Positions 1 through 5,355 are shown, counted from the first letter of the stretch. The stretch is 5,355 nucleotides of DNA from an uncultured Collinsella sp. (GCA_934643435.1 CAKUCJ010000108.1:1-5355), one strand, 5' to 3'. Notes: generated by a model not told the origin, from the letters alone. Numbers and translations are program-made.

Positions 1-503
1 GCCTGCTCGAGCTCGGTCTTGTTCTGCTCGAGCTCGGTTTGCATTTTGTTGAGCTCTTCGATCTCGTCGACGCTCGAGCTCGTGATCTGGTTGGTGTACT
101 TGCAGGTGGTGATAAATTCGCCCAGGCTCTGCGCGTTGACCAGGAAGCTCACGAAGGGATTGGTTCCCTTCTGGTACTTATACAGATCGCGCATGGCGGA
201 GCTTGCCTTGGCCTGCTGATCGGGAAGCTCGGCTTCGATCTCCTCGATGCTTGCCTCGTTGGTGTCGATCTGCTTCTGCAGGTCATCGAGCTTGGTGCGG
301 GCGTCGTTGTAGGCGCTCGTGGCGGCTTCGATCTTCTGTTGGGCGGCGGAAAGCTGATCCTGCGTTGCCTGCGAGGCGGCATATGCCGCGACGGGGGAGA
401 GCATCGGCGTGGCCGTCAGTGCAACGGCGAGCGCGGCGCTCGTGATGATACGAGCCGGCTTCGACGCGATGAGCGCTGCGGTGCGATGGTTCGAATGCTG
501 CAT
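1..503 (-). CDS. Secreted coiled-coil protein, PcsB/CwlO-like peptidoglycan hydrolase N-terminus (partial, runs off left edge)
   Basis: The frame is open from an ATG at 503-501 to the window edge, giving 167 complete residues. Residues 1-42 look like a Sec signal peptide: a basic start (His and Arg, then Lys15 and Arg18), a hydrophobic Ala/Leu/Ile stretch around 19-40, and a VAAYA-A cleavage site near residue 42. Residues about 47-100 are Gln/Glu/Lys/Ala-rich and heptad-patterned, so coiled coil. Residues about 101-142 (with MRDLYKYQKG and NPFVSFLVNAQSLGEF) fit the conserved break between the helices of PcsB/CwlO N-terminal domains. A second coiled coil starts near 145 with two copies of TELEQ. 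In that family a C-terminal NlpC/P60 or CHAP domain cuts peptidoglycan, and the coiled coil controls it through FtsEX. That catalytic domain lies outside the window, so the enzyme class is inferred. The start is backed by GAGGG six bases upstream; an in-frame TGA lies six codons before the ATG, and an intervening TTG is a weaker start choice. Confidence 0.82.
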   Translation of the reverse strand, partial: MQHSNHRTAALIASKPARIITSAALAVALTATPMLSPVAAYAASQATQDQLSAAQQKIEAATSAYNDARTKLDDLQKQIDTNEASIEEIEAELPDQQAKASSAMRDLYKYQKGTNPFVSFLVNAQSLGEFITTCKYTNQITSSSVDEIEELNKMQTELEQNKTELEQ

Positions 504-545
504 CCAGTCCCTCTGCAATCAATCGTAGGTTATGGTTCGAAACGT

Positions 546-574
546 ATTCTACTACTGCTTTCGACCTCAACTTG
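546..574 (-). promoter_or_regulatory. Possible promoter of the coiled-coil hydrolase gene
   Basis: Read on the minus strand, TAGAAT (551-546) matches the -10 consensus at five of six bases. It lies about 43 bases before the ATG, which gives a leader of roughly 35 nt. The -35 position (around 574-569, CAAGTT) is a poor match and falls inside or beside the first palindrome. That would fit a promoter needing an activator or controlled by a repressor. The assignment rests on sequence pattern only. Confidence 0.35.
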
Positions 575-588
575 AACCTTAAAGGTTC
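574..588. promoter_or_regulatory. Palindrome GAACCTT-A-AAGGTTC, candidate operator
   Basis: Perfect inverted repeat with 7-bp arms around a single central base. It abuts the presumed -35 region of the coiled-coil hydrolase gene. There is no T-tract and no gene end here, so a protein-binding site is more likely than a terminator. The binding protein is not encoded in the window. Confidence 0.45.
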
Positions 589-595
589 CAAAGGG

Positions 596-610
596 TCAAG
601 TTGAACTTGA
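596..610. promoter_or_regulatory. Palindrome TCAAGTT-G-AACTTGA, candidate operator
   Basis: Second perfect inverted repeat with 7-bp arms and one central base, seven bases from the first. With the following GG it reads AACTTGAGG on the right side, like half of the SoxR/MerR-family box as I remember it (CTCAAGTT-AACTTGAG type). The single odd central base differs from that box. Its left arm also pairs with TCAACTTG at 567-574, so larger alternative foldings exist. The family of regulator is a guess. Confidence 0.4.
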
Positions 611-736
611 GGCTTTGGCTTTGACCTGCGGGAATGGTGAATTGTTAAGAAACCATAGAGTTCAACTTTAACGTTACGGAACCCTGTTCGAGAGGCGATC
701 TGACGGTTAAAGCCATCTTAACGTGTGGTTTTGCGG

Positions 737-1399
737 CTATATCGTTCCCTTGCGGCGGGCCTGCTCAACCTCTCTGAGTGCCTCGGTAGGAGTAAAGGAG
801 CAGGTGCCGTCACCGAGTTTGACCGTCTGGATGTCGTCTCCGACATGGACCACTCCGCCTTGTAACACCACGCCGAAAATGCCCTCGTGGGGAAAGATGC
901 AGTCGCCGGCGAGATAGTAGATGGCGCAGCGAGTGTGGCAGACCTTGCCGATCTGGCTGATCTCGATCAGGACGTCATTGCCGATCTTGAGCTGCGTGCC
1001 CAGGGGGAGTGTGAGCAGGTTGATTCCCTGGGTGGTGAAGTTCTCTCCAAAATCGCCCTTGTGCACATCGAGTCCGCGCGCCTGCGCCGTCTGGATAGAT
1101 TCTGCGGCCAAAAAAGAGACCTGGCGGTGCCAATGCCCGGCATGCGCATCGGAGGCGAGTCCAAACTGCTCGATGACGGCATCGTGCCCATCGGCGACGG
1201 GCGTCTTGCGCGTGCCCTTGTGCGCCGATGTATTGATCGAGACGATGCGGCCGGGTCCGGCGTAGGCATCGGCGGCGGTGCGCAGAGGGGCGGTCGTCTT
1301 CGCGCGCTCGGAAAGCTCGCGCCTCGCGGCGCCAATGACGGGGTTGTTGGTCGGGTGGTCCTGGGGCACGCGTGCACCTTTCGACGGGGCTGGCAGCAT
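737..1399 (-). CDS. MOSC domain-containing protein
   Basis: This 220-residue protein has a MOSC (molybdenum cofactor sulfurase C-terminal) domain from about residue 50 to 195. Visible hallmarks are GRIVSIN at 50-56, SDAHAGHWHRQVS at 83-95, GDFGENFTTQGI at 115-126, and a Cys-rich core at 151-182 containing Cys154, Cys158, GDC with Cys167, and HEGIFGVVLQGG. MOSC domains are beta-rich sulfur-carrier modules linked to molybdenum cofactor or metal-sulfur chemistry; free-standing ones mostly have no proven reaction. This form resembles the MOSC half of MOSC-MogA proteins of anaerobes, but no MogA part follows. Residues 1-49 are a polar, Ala/Pro-rich extension. The ATG is preceded by AGGA at six bases, so the extension is probably translated. 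No transmembrane or signal segment is seen, so it should be cytoplasmic. It is transcribed away from the ligase gene and shares the 1400-1592 gap with it. Confidence 0.88.
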   Translation of the reverse strand: MLPAPSKGARVPQDHPTNNPVIGAARRELSERAKTTAPLRTAADAYAGPGRIVSINTSAHKGTRKTPVADGHDAVIEQFGLASDAHAGHWHRQVSFLAAESIQTAQARGLDVHKGDFGENFTTQGINLLTLPLGTQLKIGNDVLIEISQIGKVCHTRCAIYYLAGDCIFPHEGIFGVVLQGGVVHVGDDIQTVKLGDGTCSFTPTEALREVEQARRKGTI

Positions 1400-1505
1400 G
1401 TTGAATCCTACAACAAAGGTAGGTTCATTGCCTGATGTCGTACACCGGTGATTGTCGTATTTTCATCGGGTTTGACGCACCGCATGCCATAGATACGGTG
1501 GAGCT

Positions 1506-1535
1506 TTGGGGAGCGGTGGCTTGGCACGCTAGAAT
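1506..1535 (+). promoter_or_regulatory. Possible promoter of the ligase-racemase unit
   Basis: TAGAAT at 1530-1535 matches five of six -10 bases. TTGGGG at 1506-1511 is a partial -35 with an 18-bp spacer. Transcription would start near 1542 and leave a leader of about 50 nt before the ATG at 1593. The same TAGAAT hexamer is the proposed -10 of the coiled-coil gene. The remainder of the 1400-1592 gap must also hold the promoter of the divergent MOSC gene, which I could not place with confidence. Confidence 0.35.
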
Positions 1536-1580
1536 AGATGAGTTGCATAAAGACCGCCCGTTGCGTGGGCAGTTCTAGAT

Positions 1581-1586
1581 AGGAAG
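1581..1586 (+). promoter_or_regulatory. Ribosome binding site of the ATP-grasp ligase
   Basis: AGGAAG lies six bases before the ATG at 1593, a good Shine-Dalgarno fit. It supports this start for the ligase. Confidence 0.7.
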
Positions 1587-1592
1587 AATTCC

Positions 1593-2849
1593 ATGTCATT
1601 GCAGTTTACAGAGCGTGAGTTTATCCCCGTGCTGCTCGGCGGCGACATCAACGCCTATTCGGTGGCGCGTGCCTTCTATGAGGAGTATCAGGTCAAGAGC
1701 CTCGTCTTTGGCAAGTACCAGACCGGCCCTGCGTATCGCAGCCAGATCATCGACTACACGCCTAACGTGGATATCGATACCATGCCGGTCATGATCAAGA
1801 CCGTCAACGGTGTCGCGCAGGCCAATCCCGATAAGAAGATTATCCTTATGGGCTGCGGCGACAACTATGTAGCGCTTGCCGCGCAGGCTCAGGACGCCGG
1901 CGAGCTTGCCTCGAACATCATTGCGCCCTATGCGCCCTACGAGATGCTCGAGCAGTGCCAAAAGAAGGAAATCTTCTACGAGCTGTGCGAGAAGCACGGC
2001 GTGCCCTATCCGCATACGTTCACCTTTACCATGGCGATGCTCAACGCTCAGGGCGAGGCGCCCGCCGAGGTGCTCGACCAGATCGACTTCCCCTTCCCGA
2101 TGATCCTGAAGCCGTCCGACGGCATCATGTGGTGGGAGCACGAGTTCGAGGGCCAGAAGAAGGCCTACGAGATTGCCGATCGCGCGGAGCTCGAGCAGGT
2201 CATTCACGATGTGTACGCGAGTGGCTACACCGATGACCTGATTCTGCAGGATCGCGTGCCCGGCAACGATGAGTACATGCGCGTGCTCACCAGCTATTCC
2301 GACCGAAACGGCAAGGTGCGCATGATGTGCCTGGGCCATGTGCTACTCGAGGAGCATCAGCCCCACGGCGTCGGCAACCATGCCTGCATCATCACCGAGC
2401 CCAACGACGAGCTCATGGGCGGCGTGCGTAAGCTGCTCGAGGATCTGAAGTTTACGGGCTTCTCTAACTTTGACGTCAAGTACGACGAGCGCGACGGCTC
2501 GTTTAAGTTCTTCGACTTCAATACGCGTCAGGGCCGCAGCAACTACTATGTCACGAACAGCGGCTTTAACGTTGCCAAATACGTGGTGGACGAGTATGTA
2601 TACAACCGCCCGTTTGAGCCGGAGTTTGTGACGGCGCAGGATGAGGCGCTGTGGATGGTCGTTCCCATGGGCGTGGTCGACAAGTACGTTAAGGACCCCG
2701 ACCTGCGCGCCAAGGCGCATCGCCTGGTCAAGGAGGGCAAGGCTGCCGATCCCTCGTTTATGAAGGGCGACTTCGTCTTTAACCGCTGGCTGCGCATGTG
2801 GCACACCAAGCTGCGTCACTTTAAGCTGTTCAAGACGTATTACAAATAA
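1593..2849 (+). CDS. ATP-grasp carboxylate-amine ligase, probable D-aspartate ligase (AslFm-like)
   Basis: This 418-residue protein begins with the family-typical EFIPVLLGGDINAYSVARAF (residues 9-28), a Rossmann-like pre-ATP-grasp domain to about 120. The ATP-grasp fold follows: KKEIFYELCEKHGVPYPHTF at 124-143, an ATP-contacting Lys173 in PMILKPSDG, LQDRVPGNDEYMRVL at 218-232, and the metal-binding end FDFNTRQGRSNYY at 307-319 with Asp308 and Asn310. A basic, Trp/Lys-rich tail (about 397-418) closes it. Length and opening motif match the Enterococcus faecium D-aspartate ligase as I recall it. That enzyme joins the beta-carboxyl of D-Asp to the Lys3 epsilon-amine of UDP-MurNAc-pentapeptide using ATP. 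It would act in the cytoplasm on the precursor. The racemase immediately downstream supplies the expected D-amino acid and strengthens the call, since asl and an aspartate racemase gene are also neighbours in E. faecium. A different amino-acid substrate in the same ATP-grasp family is the main alternative. Confidence 0.8.
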   Translation: MSLQFTEREFIPVLLGGDINAYSVARAFYEEYQVKSLVFGKYQTGPAYRSQIIDYTPNVDIDTMPVMIKTVNGVAQANPDKKIILMGCGDNYVALAAQAQDAGELASNIIAPYAPYEMLEQCQKKEIFYELCEKHGVPYPHTFTFTMAMLNAQGEAPAEVLDQIDFPFPMILKPSDGIMWWEHEFEGQKKAYEIADRAELEQVIHDVYASGYTDDLILQDRVPGNDEYMRVLTSYSDRNGKVRMMCLGHVLLEEHQPHGVGNHACIITEPNDELMGGVRKLLEDLKFTGFSNFDVKYDERDGSFKFFDFNTRQGRSNYYVTNSGFNVAKYVVDEYVYNRPFEPEFVTAQDEALWMVVPMGVVDKYVKDPDLRAKAHRLVKEGKAADPSFMKGDFVFNRWLRMWHTKLRHFKLFKTYYK

Positions 2850-2857
2850 GATGTGCG

Positions 2858-2891
2858 CCGCGCCCGTCCGTTCTATATCGGGCGGGCGCGG
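2858..2891 (+). repeat. Strong GC-rich hairpin between ligase and racemase genes
   Basis: Arms 2858-2870 and 2879-2891 pair over 13 bp with a single G-U (2867 with 2882). The 8-base loop is TTCTATAT. It starts nine bases after the ligase stop. No T-run follows, so it is not a standard terminator. It could slow RNA decay at the 3' end of the ligase message, or act as a partial attenuator between the genes. Confidence 0.6.
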
Positions 2892-2892
2892 G

Positions 2893-2898
2893 TATGAT
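2893..2898 (+). promoter_or_regulatory. Possible internal -10 box for the racemase gene
   Basis: TATGAT matches the -10 consensus at five of six bases and directly follows the hairpin. It lies 36 bases before the racemase ATG. The -35 zone (about 2870-2876) is weak and sits in the hairpin loop. The racemase may therefore have its own transcript as well as read-through from the ligase. Confidence 0.3.
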
Positions 2899-2922
2899 AT
2901 GCGCAATTGTGCGGGCGTCACC

Positions 2923-2929
2923 AAGGAGG
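2923..2929 (+). promoter_or_regulatory. Ribosome binding site that fixes the racemase start
   Basis: AAGGAGG is a full Shine-Dalgarno sequence five bases before the ATG at 2935. The same frame is open back to an ATG at 2851, but that would begin two bases after the ligase stop, run through the hairpin, and add 28 residues with no family resemblance. The start at 2935 is therefore preferred. Confidence 0.85.
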
Positions 2930-2934
2930 CGGCG

Positions 2935-3681
2935 ATGGAAAAGCTAGGAGTTATCGGCGGCATGGGCGCCGAGGCCACGTCGTATTACTACGACCAGGTT
3001 GTGCGCCATACGGCGGCTACCTGCGATCAGGAGCATATCGATATGGTGGTGCTTTCCAAGTCGACCATGCCCGACCGCACGCTTGCCATCAAGACCGGTG
3101 AGCATGCCGAGCTGCTAGCGACCATGAAGGAGTGCGCTCAGGCGCTCGAAGCGCTGGGCTGCGCTCATATCGCGATCCCCTGCAACACGTCGCACTACTT
3201 CTACGATCAGATTCAGTCGTTTACCTCGGTCCCCATCATTCATATGCCGCGTGAGTCGGTGCGTTATGCCTTGGCTGGTGCGGTGATGGGGGAGTGCGAG
3301 TTCGACCCCAACTTGAGCATGCCGGCAGAGCCGGTGCGAAAGATCGGCATCATGGGCACCGATGGCACCGTGGGCGCGGGCGTCTACGGGCGCGAGTGCG
3401 AGGCGGCTGGCGTGGGGGCCGTTTATCCCAGCGAGAAGCGCCAAGCCGATGTGATGTCGCTGATCTATGATGACGTGAAGGCCGGACGGGAGCCCGATAT
3501 GGATAAGTTCGACCGCGTGATGTGGGAGTTTGCCCGCGGCGGGTGCGACCGCGTCATCCTGGCTTGCACGGAGCTTTCGGTGCTGCAGAAGTACCGAGAG
3601 ATGCCCGAGATCACCCTCGACGCCATGGACGTCCTGGTACGCGAATCAATCATTCGCAGCGGCGCCCCCTACCGCCTCTAG
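2935..3681 (+). CDS. Aspartate/glutamate-family amino acid racemase, probable aspartate racemase
   Basis: From the ATG at 2935 the protein has 248 residues and opens with MEKLGVIGGMGAEATSYYY, the usual N-terminus of aspartate racemases of the Asp/Glu/hydantoin racemase superfamily. The two catalytic cysteines of this PLP-independent family are present: Cys83 in IPCNTSH and Cys211 in ILACTELSVL. They act as the acid/base pair that moves the alpha proton, one from each face. Residues about 112-136 look like a less conserved insertion between the two pseudo-symmetric halves. The protein lacks a signal peptide and should be cytoplasmic. It lies 85 bp after the ligase on the same strand, so its likely job is to convert L-Asp to D-Asp for the ligase. 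Glutamate racemase (MurI) is less likely given the N-terminal motif and the neighbour. Substrate choice between Asp and Glu cannot be settled from sequence alone. Confidence 0.87.
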   Translation: MEKLGVIGGMGAEATSYYYDQVVRHTAATCDQEHIDMVVLSKSTMPDRTLAIKTGEHAELLATMKECAQALEALGCAHIAIPCNTSHYFYDQIQSFTSVPIIHMPRESVRYALAGAVMGECEFDPNLSMPAEPVRKIGIMGTDGTVGAGVYGRECEAAGVGAVYPSEKRQADVMSLIYDDVKAGREPDMDKFDRVMWEFARGGCDRVILACTELSVLQKYREMPEITLDAMDVLVRESIIRSGAPYRL

Positions 3682-3688
3682 CTCCCGA

Positions 3689-3721
3689 CCTATCAAAAAG
3701 GGGCAGGTTTATTTTGGTAGG
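3689..3721 (+). repeat. Hairpin-forming AT-rich intergenic element
   Basis: CCTATCAAAA (3689-3698) pairs with TTTTGGTAGG (3712-3721) over 10 bp with one G-U, leaving a 13-base loop AGGGGCAGGTTTA. It begins eight bases after the racemase stop. The stretch from here to about 3740 is unlike the adjacent genes in composition and reminds me of short intergenic sequences scattered in Collinsella genomes. That memory is unverified. Confidence 0.4.
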
Positions 3722-3741
3722 CTTTATCTGGGAAAACAGCA

Positions 3742-3776
3742 AAGGCCCCGGCTCGTTTGGCGCGAGCCGGGGCCTT
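3742..3776. terminator. Bidirectional rho-independent terminator between convergent genes
   Basis: Arms 3742-3755 and 3763-3776 form a perfect 14-bp, very GC-rich stem with a 7-base loop (TTTGGCG). The stem is flanked by AA and TT. On the minus strand it is followed by TTTGCTGTTTTCC, a fair T-rich tail for the ECF genes; on the plus strand the tail is shorter (CCTTGTGCGTT). It lies between the ends of the racemase (3681) and EcfT (3807) genes and probably serves both. Confidence 0.88.
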
Positions 3777-3806
3777 GTGCGTTAGGCTGTTGGTGCTGGC
3801 GATGAG

Positions 3807-4553
3807 CTAGAACAGGAAGCCGAGGACGATGAAGGCAACGCTGATGGCGAGTACGGCGATGTCCAGGCCCTTGATGGGGTAGCGCTTATACGAGCTGGCG
3901 CGTGTGCGCAGGTAGAAGCCGCGCTGTTCGGCGGCAAGCGCGGTGGCATCGGTCTTGCCCACGCTCGAGATGAGCAGCGGCACGCACAGCGGCAGCATGA
4001 GCTTGAGCTTCTTGATGGGGTTCTTGGTGTCGTACTCGACGCCGCGCGCGGTCTGCGCCTCCATGATGGCGTTCATCTCTTGGCCAAACACCGGTACAAA
4101 GCGCAGTGCCGTGGTAAAGGTGAAGGCGTAGCGATAGGGCACGTGCAGCACCTCGACGCAGGCATTGGCGAGGTCGTTGAGCTTGGTCACCATAAGCATC
4201 AGGATGAGCGGCAACGCCACGCCCAGCAGGCGCAGGCAGGCTTTTGATCCGGTGACGAGGCCCGTGTCGGTGATGAAGCCCCATACCACGTTGCCATCGC
4301 GCATAAAGGCCAGCTGCAGCATCAGCATGATAAGCGCGAGCGGAACCAGCAGCTTGAGCAACGAGAGCAGGCGATCGACGACGCCGGCGTAGGCGCCCAG
4401 CGCAAGGGTGAGTGCCAAAAAGCCCAACAGCGCAACATAGGTGTCGGACAAGAAGATGCCGATGATGATGGCAGCGGCAAGGCCCAGTTTGACGACCGGG
4501 TTCAGGCGATGCAGCAGTGTGTCGCCCGGCATATAGTCGATGACGTTAACCAC
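3807..4553 (-). CDS. ecfT: ECF transporter transmembrane T component (EcfT)
   Basis: This 248-residue membrane protein starts at a GTG (4553-4551). The opening YMPGDTLLHRLNPVVKL (residues 7-23) is typical of EcfT/CbiQ proteins. Hydrophobic segments are seen near 23-57, 66-84, 107-122 and 229-248. The cytoplasmic coupling helices carry the two signature motifs of the family: ARG at 169-171 (in MEAQTARGVEYD) and QRG at 210-212 (in AAEQRGF), the second with Gln in place of the usual Ala. These helices sit in grooves of the ATPases and pass ATP-driven movement to the substrate-binding S component for vitamin or metal-ion uptake. Its first 8 bp overlap the end of the ATPase gene, so the two are co-transcribed and probably translationally coupled. 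Without an S component in view the substrate is unknown. Confidence 0.93.
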   Translation of the reverse strand: MVNVIDYMPGDTLLHRLNPVVKLGLAAAIIIGIFLSDTYVALLGFLALTLALGAYAGVVDRLLSLLKLLVPLALIMLMLQLAFMRDGNVVWGFITDTGLVTGSKACLRLLGVALPLILMLMVTKLNDLANACVEVLHVPYRYAFTFTTALRFVPVFGQEMNAIMEAQTARGVEYDTKNPIKKLKLMLPLCVPLLISSVGKTDATALAAEQRGFYLRTRASSYKRYPIKGLDIAVLAISVAFIVLGFLF

Positions 4554-5355
4554 GGCGGACCATCTCCTTGGTAATGCGAACGATATCGGTGACCTCGCTC
4601 ACCTGCGCAAAAGCGGGCGAGACGGAGGATGCCAAACGGCGCGAGAGGTCAATGACTTGGGGCGGCTCGACGTAGGCACGCTGCATGAGTTCGATGTTCG
4701 AGAACAACTCGTGCGTGCGGCCGCGCTCGAGGATGCGGCCGTCGGCCATCACCACGATGCGCTCGGCAAAGTCGGATACGACTTCCATGTCGTGGCAGAC
4801 CATGATGACGGCGCAGCCGCGCTCGGCCATAGTGCGCACCGTTTCCATCACGGTCATGCATTCGCGGTAGTCCAGGCCGCTCGTGGGCTCGTCGAGCACC
4901 ACGATCTTGGGCTCGACCACCACGACGGAGGCGAGCGCCACCATTTGGCGTTGACCGCGCGAAAGCGAGAAGGGCGCCTCGTTGGCGGGCAGGCCAAAGC
5001 GATCGATGACAAGCTGGGCGCGACGTAGTGCCTCGGCTCGGTCGATGCCGGCAAGCTCCAAGCCAAAAGCGACCTCGTCGAGCACGGTATCCTTGCAGAT
5101 CTGGCGGTCGGGGTTTTGGAAGAGCGTTGCGACCTCGCGGGCGATGCGGCTCGTGGGGACCGCGGCGGTGTCCAGCCCCGTGACACGCACACTGCCCGAG
5201 GCGGGCTTAAGCAGGCCTGTGAGCAGCTTGGTGAGCGTGGTCTTGCCGGCGCCATTTTGGCCGACAATGCCCACGAGCTCGCCGGGGTAGAGGGTCAGGT
5301 TGAGGTCGTGGACGGCGGCGCCGCCGTTGGGGTAGGCAAACTCAACCTGATCGAA
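4546..5355 (-). CDS. ecfA: ECF transporter ATPase (EcfA), partial at right edge
   Basis: The frame is open from the right edge to a TAA at 4548-4546, giving 269 visible residues. The visible part starts FDQVEFAYPNGGAAVHDLNL, the usual beginning of an EcfA nucleotide-binding domain, so few residues may be missing unless a second domain precedes it. A GTG at about 5274 is internal and not the start. Counting from the edge, the motifs are Walker A GQNGAGKTT (32-40), Q-loop LFQNPDRQ with Gln80, signature LSRGQ (131-135), Walker B VVLDEP (152-157) with catalytic Glu156, and H-loop His188 in VCHDME. FQNPDRQ and DEVAFGLE are typical of ECF and cobalt-type ATPases. It powers the adjacent EcfT, working as a pair of ATPases. 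Whether this is A1, A2, or the C-terminal half of a two-domain YkoD-like protein cannot be told here. Confidence 0.92.
   Translation of the reverse strand, partial: FDQVEFAYPNGGAAVHDLNLTLYPGELVGIVGQNGAGKTTLTKLLTGLLKPASGSVRVTGLDTAAVPTSRIAREVATLFQNPDRQICKDTVLDEVAFGLELAGIDRAEALRRAQLVIDRFGLPANEAPFSLSRGQRQMVALASVVVVEPKIVVLDEPTSGLDYRECMTVMETVRTMAERGCAVIMVCHDMEVVSDFAERIVVMADGRILERGRTHELFSNIELMQRAYVEPPQVIDLSRRLASSVSPAFAQVSEVTDIVRITKEMVRRG
4564..4569 (-). promoter_or_regulatory. Ribosome binding site of ecfT inside the ATPase gene
   Basis: AAGGAG (read on the minus strand) lies ten bases before the GTG start of ecfT, within the last codons of the ATPase gene. It supports the GTG start over the ATG at 4532, and with the 8-bp overlap it suggests translational coupling. 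Confidence 0.65.

Larger units (their letters stand above)
504..736. other. AT-rich intergenic region upstream of the coiled-coil hydrolase gene
   Basis: This 233-bp gap lies between the start of the minus-strand coiled-coil gene and the stop of the minus-strand MOSC gene. It is clearly richer in A/T than the flanking genes and holds two perfect palindromes (574-588 and 596-610), an 8-bp palindrome TAACGTTA at 669-676, and three occurrences of the core TCAACTT/AAGTTGA (567-573, 598-604, 662-668). I see no convincing stem plus T-tract for a terminator of the MOSC gene; GTTAA/TTAAC arms at 706-722 are too weak. No coding frame here has a plausible start and composition. Confidence 0.6.

Noticed and set aside
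39..575. 178-residue open frame on the plus strand over the left-edge gene
   Set aside because: It is the complement of the secreted coiled-coil gene, whose minus-strand frame shows a signal peptide, heptads and a ribosome binding site; the plus frame shows no family resemblance.
702..723. GTTAA/TTAAC inverted repeat as terminator of the MOSC gene
   Set aside because: The stem is short and AT-rich and has no T-tract on the minus strand.
1555..1571. Small GCCC/GGGC stem in the ligase leader as a riboswitch or attenuator
   Set aside because: The stem is only four base pairs, with no other conserved structure or terminator alternative seen.
1408..1599. 63-residue minus-strand frame in the divergent gap
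   Set aside because: It overlaps the proposed promoter and ribosome binding site of the ligase, has no good ribosome binding site, and resembles no protein I know.
1596..2339. 247-residue minus-strand frame, and another at 2343-2978, antisense to the ligase
   Set aside because: Both are mirror frames of a clear ATP-grasp gene in GC-rich DNA, with no recognisable domain or ribosome binding site.
2851..2934. Extended racemase start at the ATG of 2851
   Set aside because: It would translate the intergenic hairpin; AAGGAGG at 2923-2929 and the family N-terminus both point to the ATG at 2935.
5236..5274. GTG at 5274-5272 as the start of the ATPase
   Set aside because: The frame stays open to the right edge and the extra residues match the conserved start of an EcfA domain.

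Overview
The window is GC-rich and tightly packed, with full-length genes averaging about 60% or more G/C and short AT-rich gaps between them. Protein style, codon use and gene content suggest an anaerobic, gut-type actinobacterium of the Coriobacteriia, most likely Collinsella or a close relative. This is an inference from recognition of the proteins; no 16S or marker gene is present. Six protein genes are visible, two of them cut by the window edges.

Left part (1-1400, minus strand). The window opens inside a secreted coiled-coil protein with the look of a PcsB/CwlO-type peptidoglycan hydrolase. Only its N-terminal 167 residues are visible: a signal peptide, coiled coil and the start of a second coiled coil. 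Its 233-bp upstream gap is AT-rich and holds two perfect 7-bp-arm palindromes next to a plausible -10 box, so it looks like an operator region. Upstream of that lies a MOSC-domain protein, also on the minus strand.

Centre (1400-3681, plus strand). Divergent from the MOSC gene is a two-gene unit: an ATP-grasp carboxylate-amine ligase resembling the D-aspartate ligase of Enterococcus faecium (AslFm), followed by an aspartate/glutamate-family racemase with both catalytic cysteines. The racemase would make D-Asp from L-Asp. The ligase would attach it to the diamino acid of the peptidoglycan stem peptide, giving a D-Asp (or D-Asn) cross-bridge. A 13-bp GC-rich hairpin and a possible internal promoter lie between the two genes.

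Right part (3682-5355, minus strand). A strong bidirectional terminator separates the racemase from a convergent ECF transporter module: the membrane T component (EcfT) and, overlapping it by 8 bp, an ATPase (EcfA) that runs off the right edge. The ATPase has a variant signature, LSRGQ. No substrate-binding S component is in view, so the substrate is unknown.

The most coherent biological story is the linked ligase/racemase pair for D-Asp cell-wall bridging. I see no CRISPR array, tRNA, rRNA, insertion sequence or phage gene, and nothing I would call a wholly new system.
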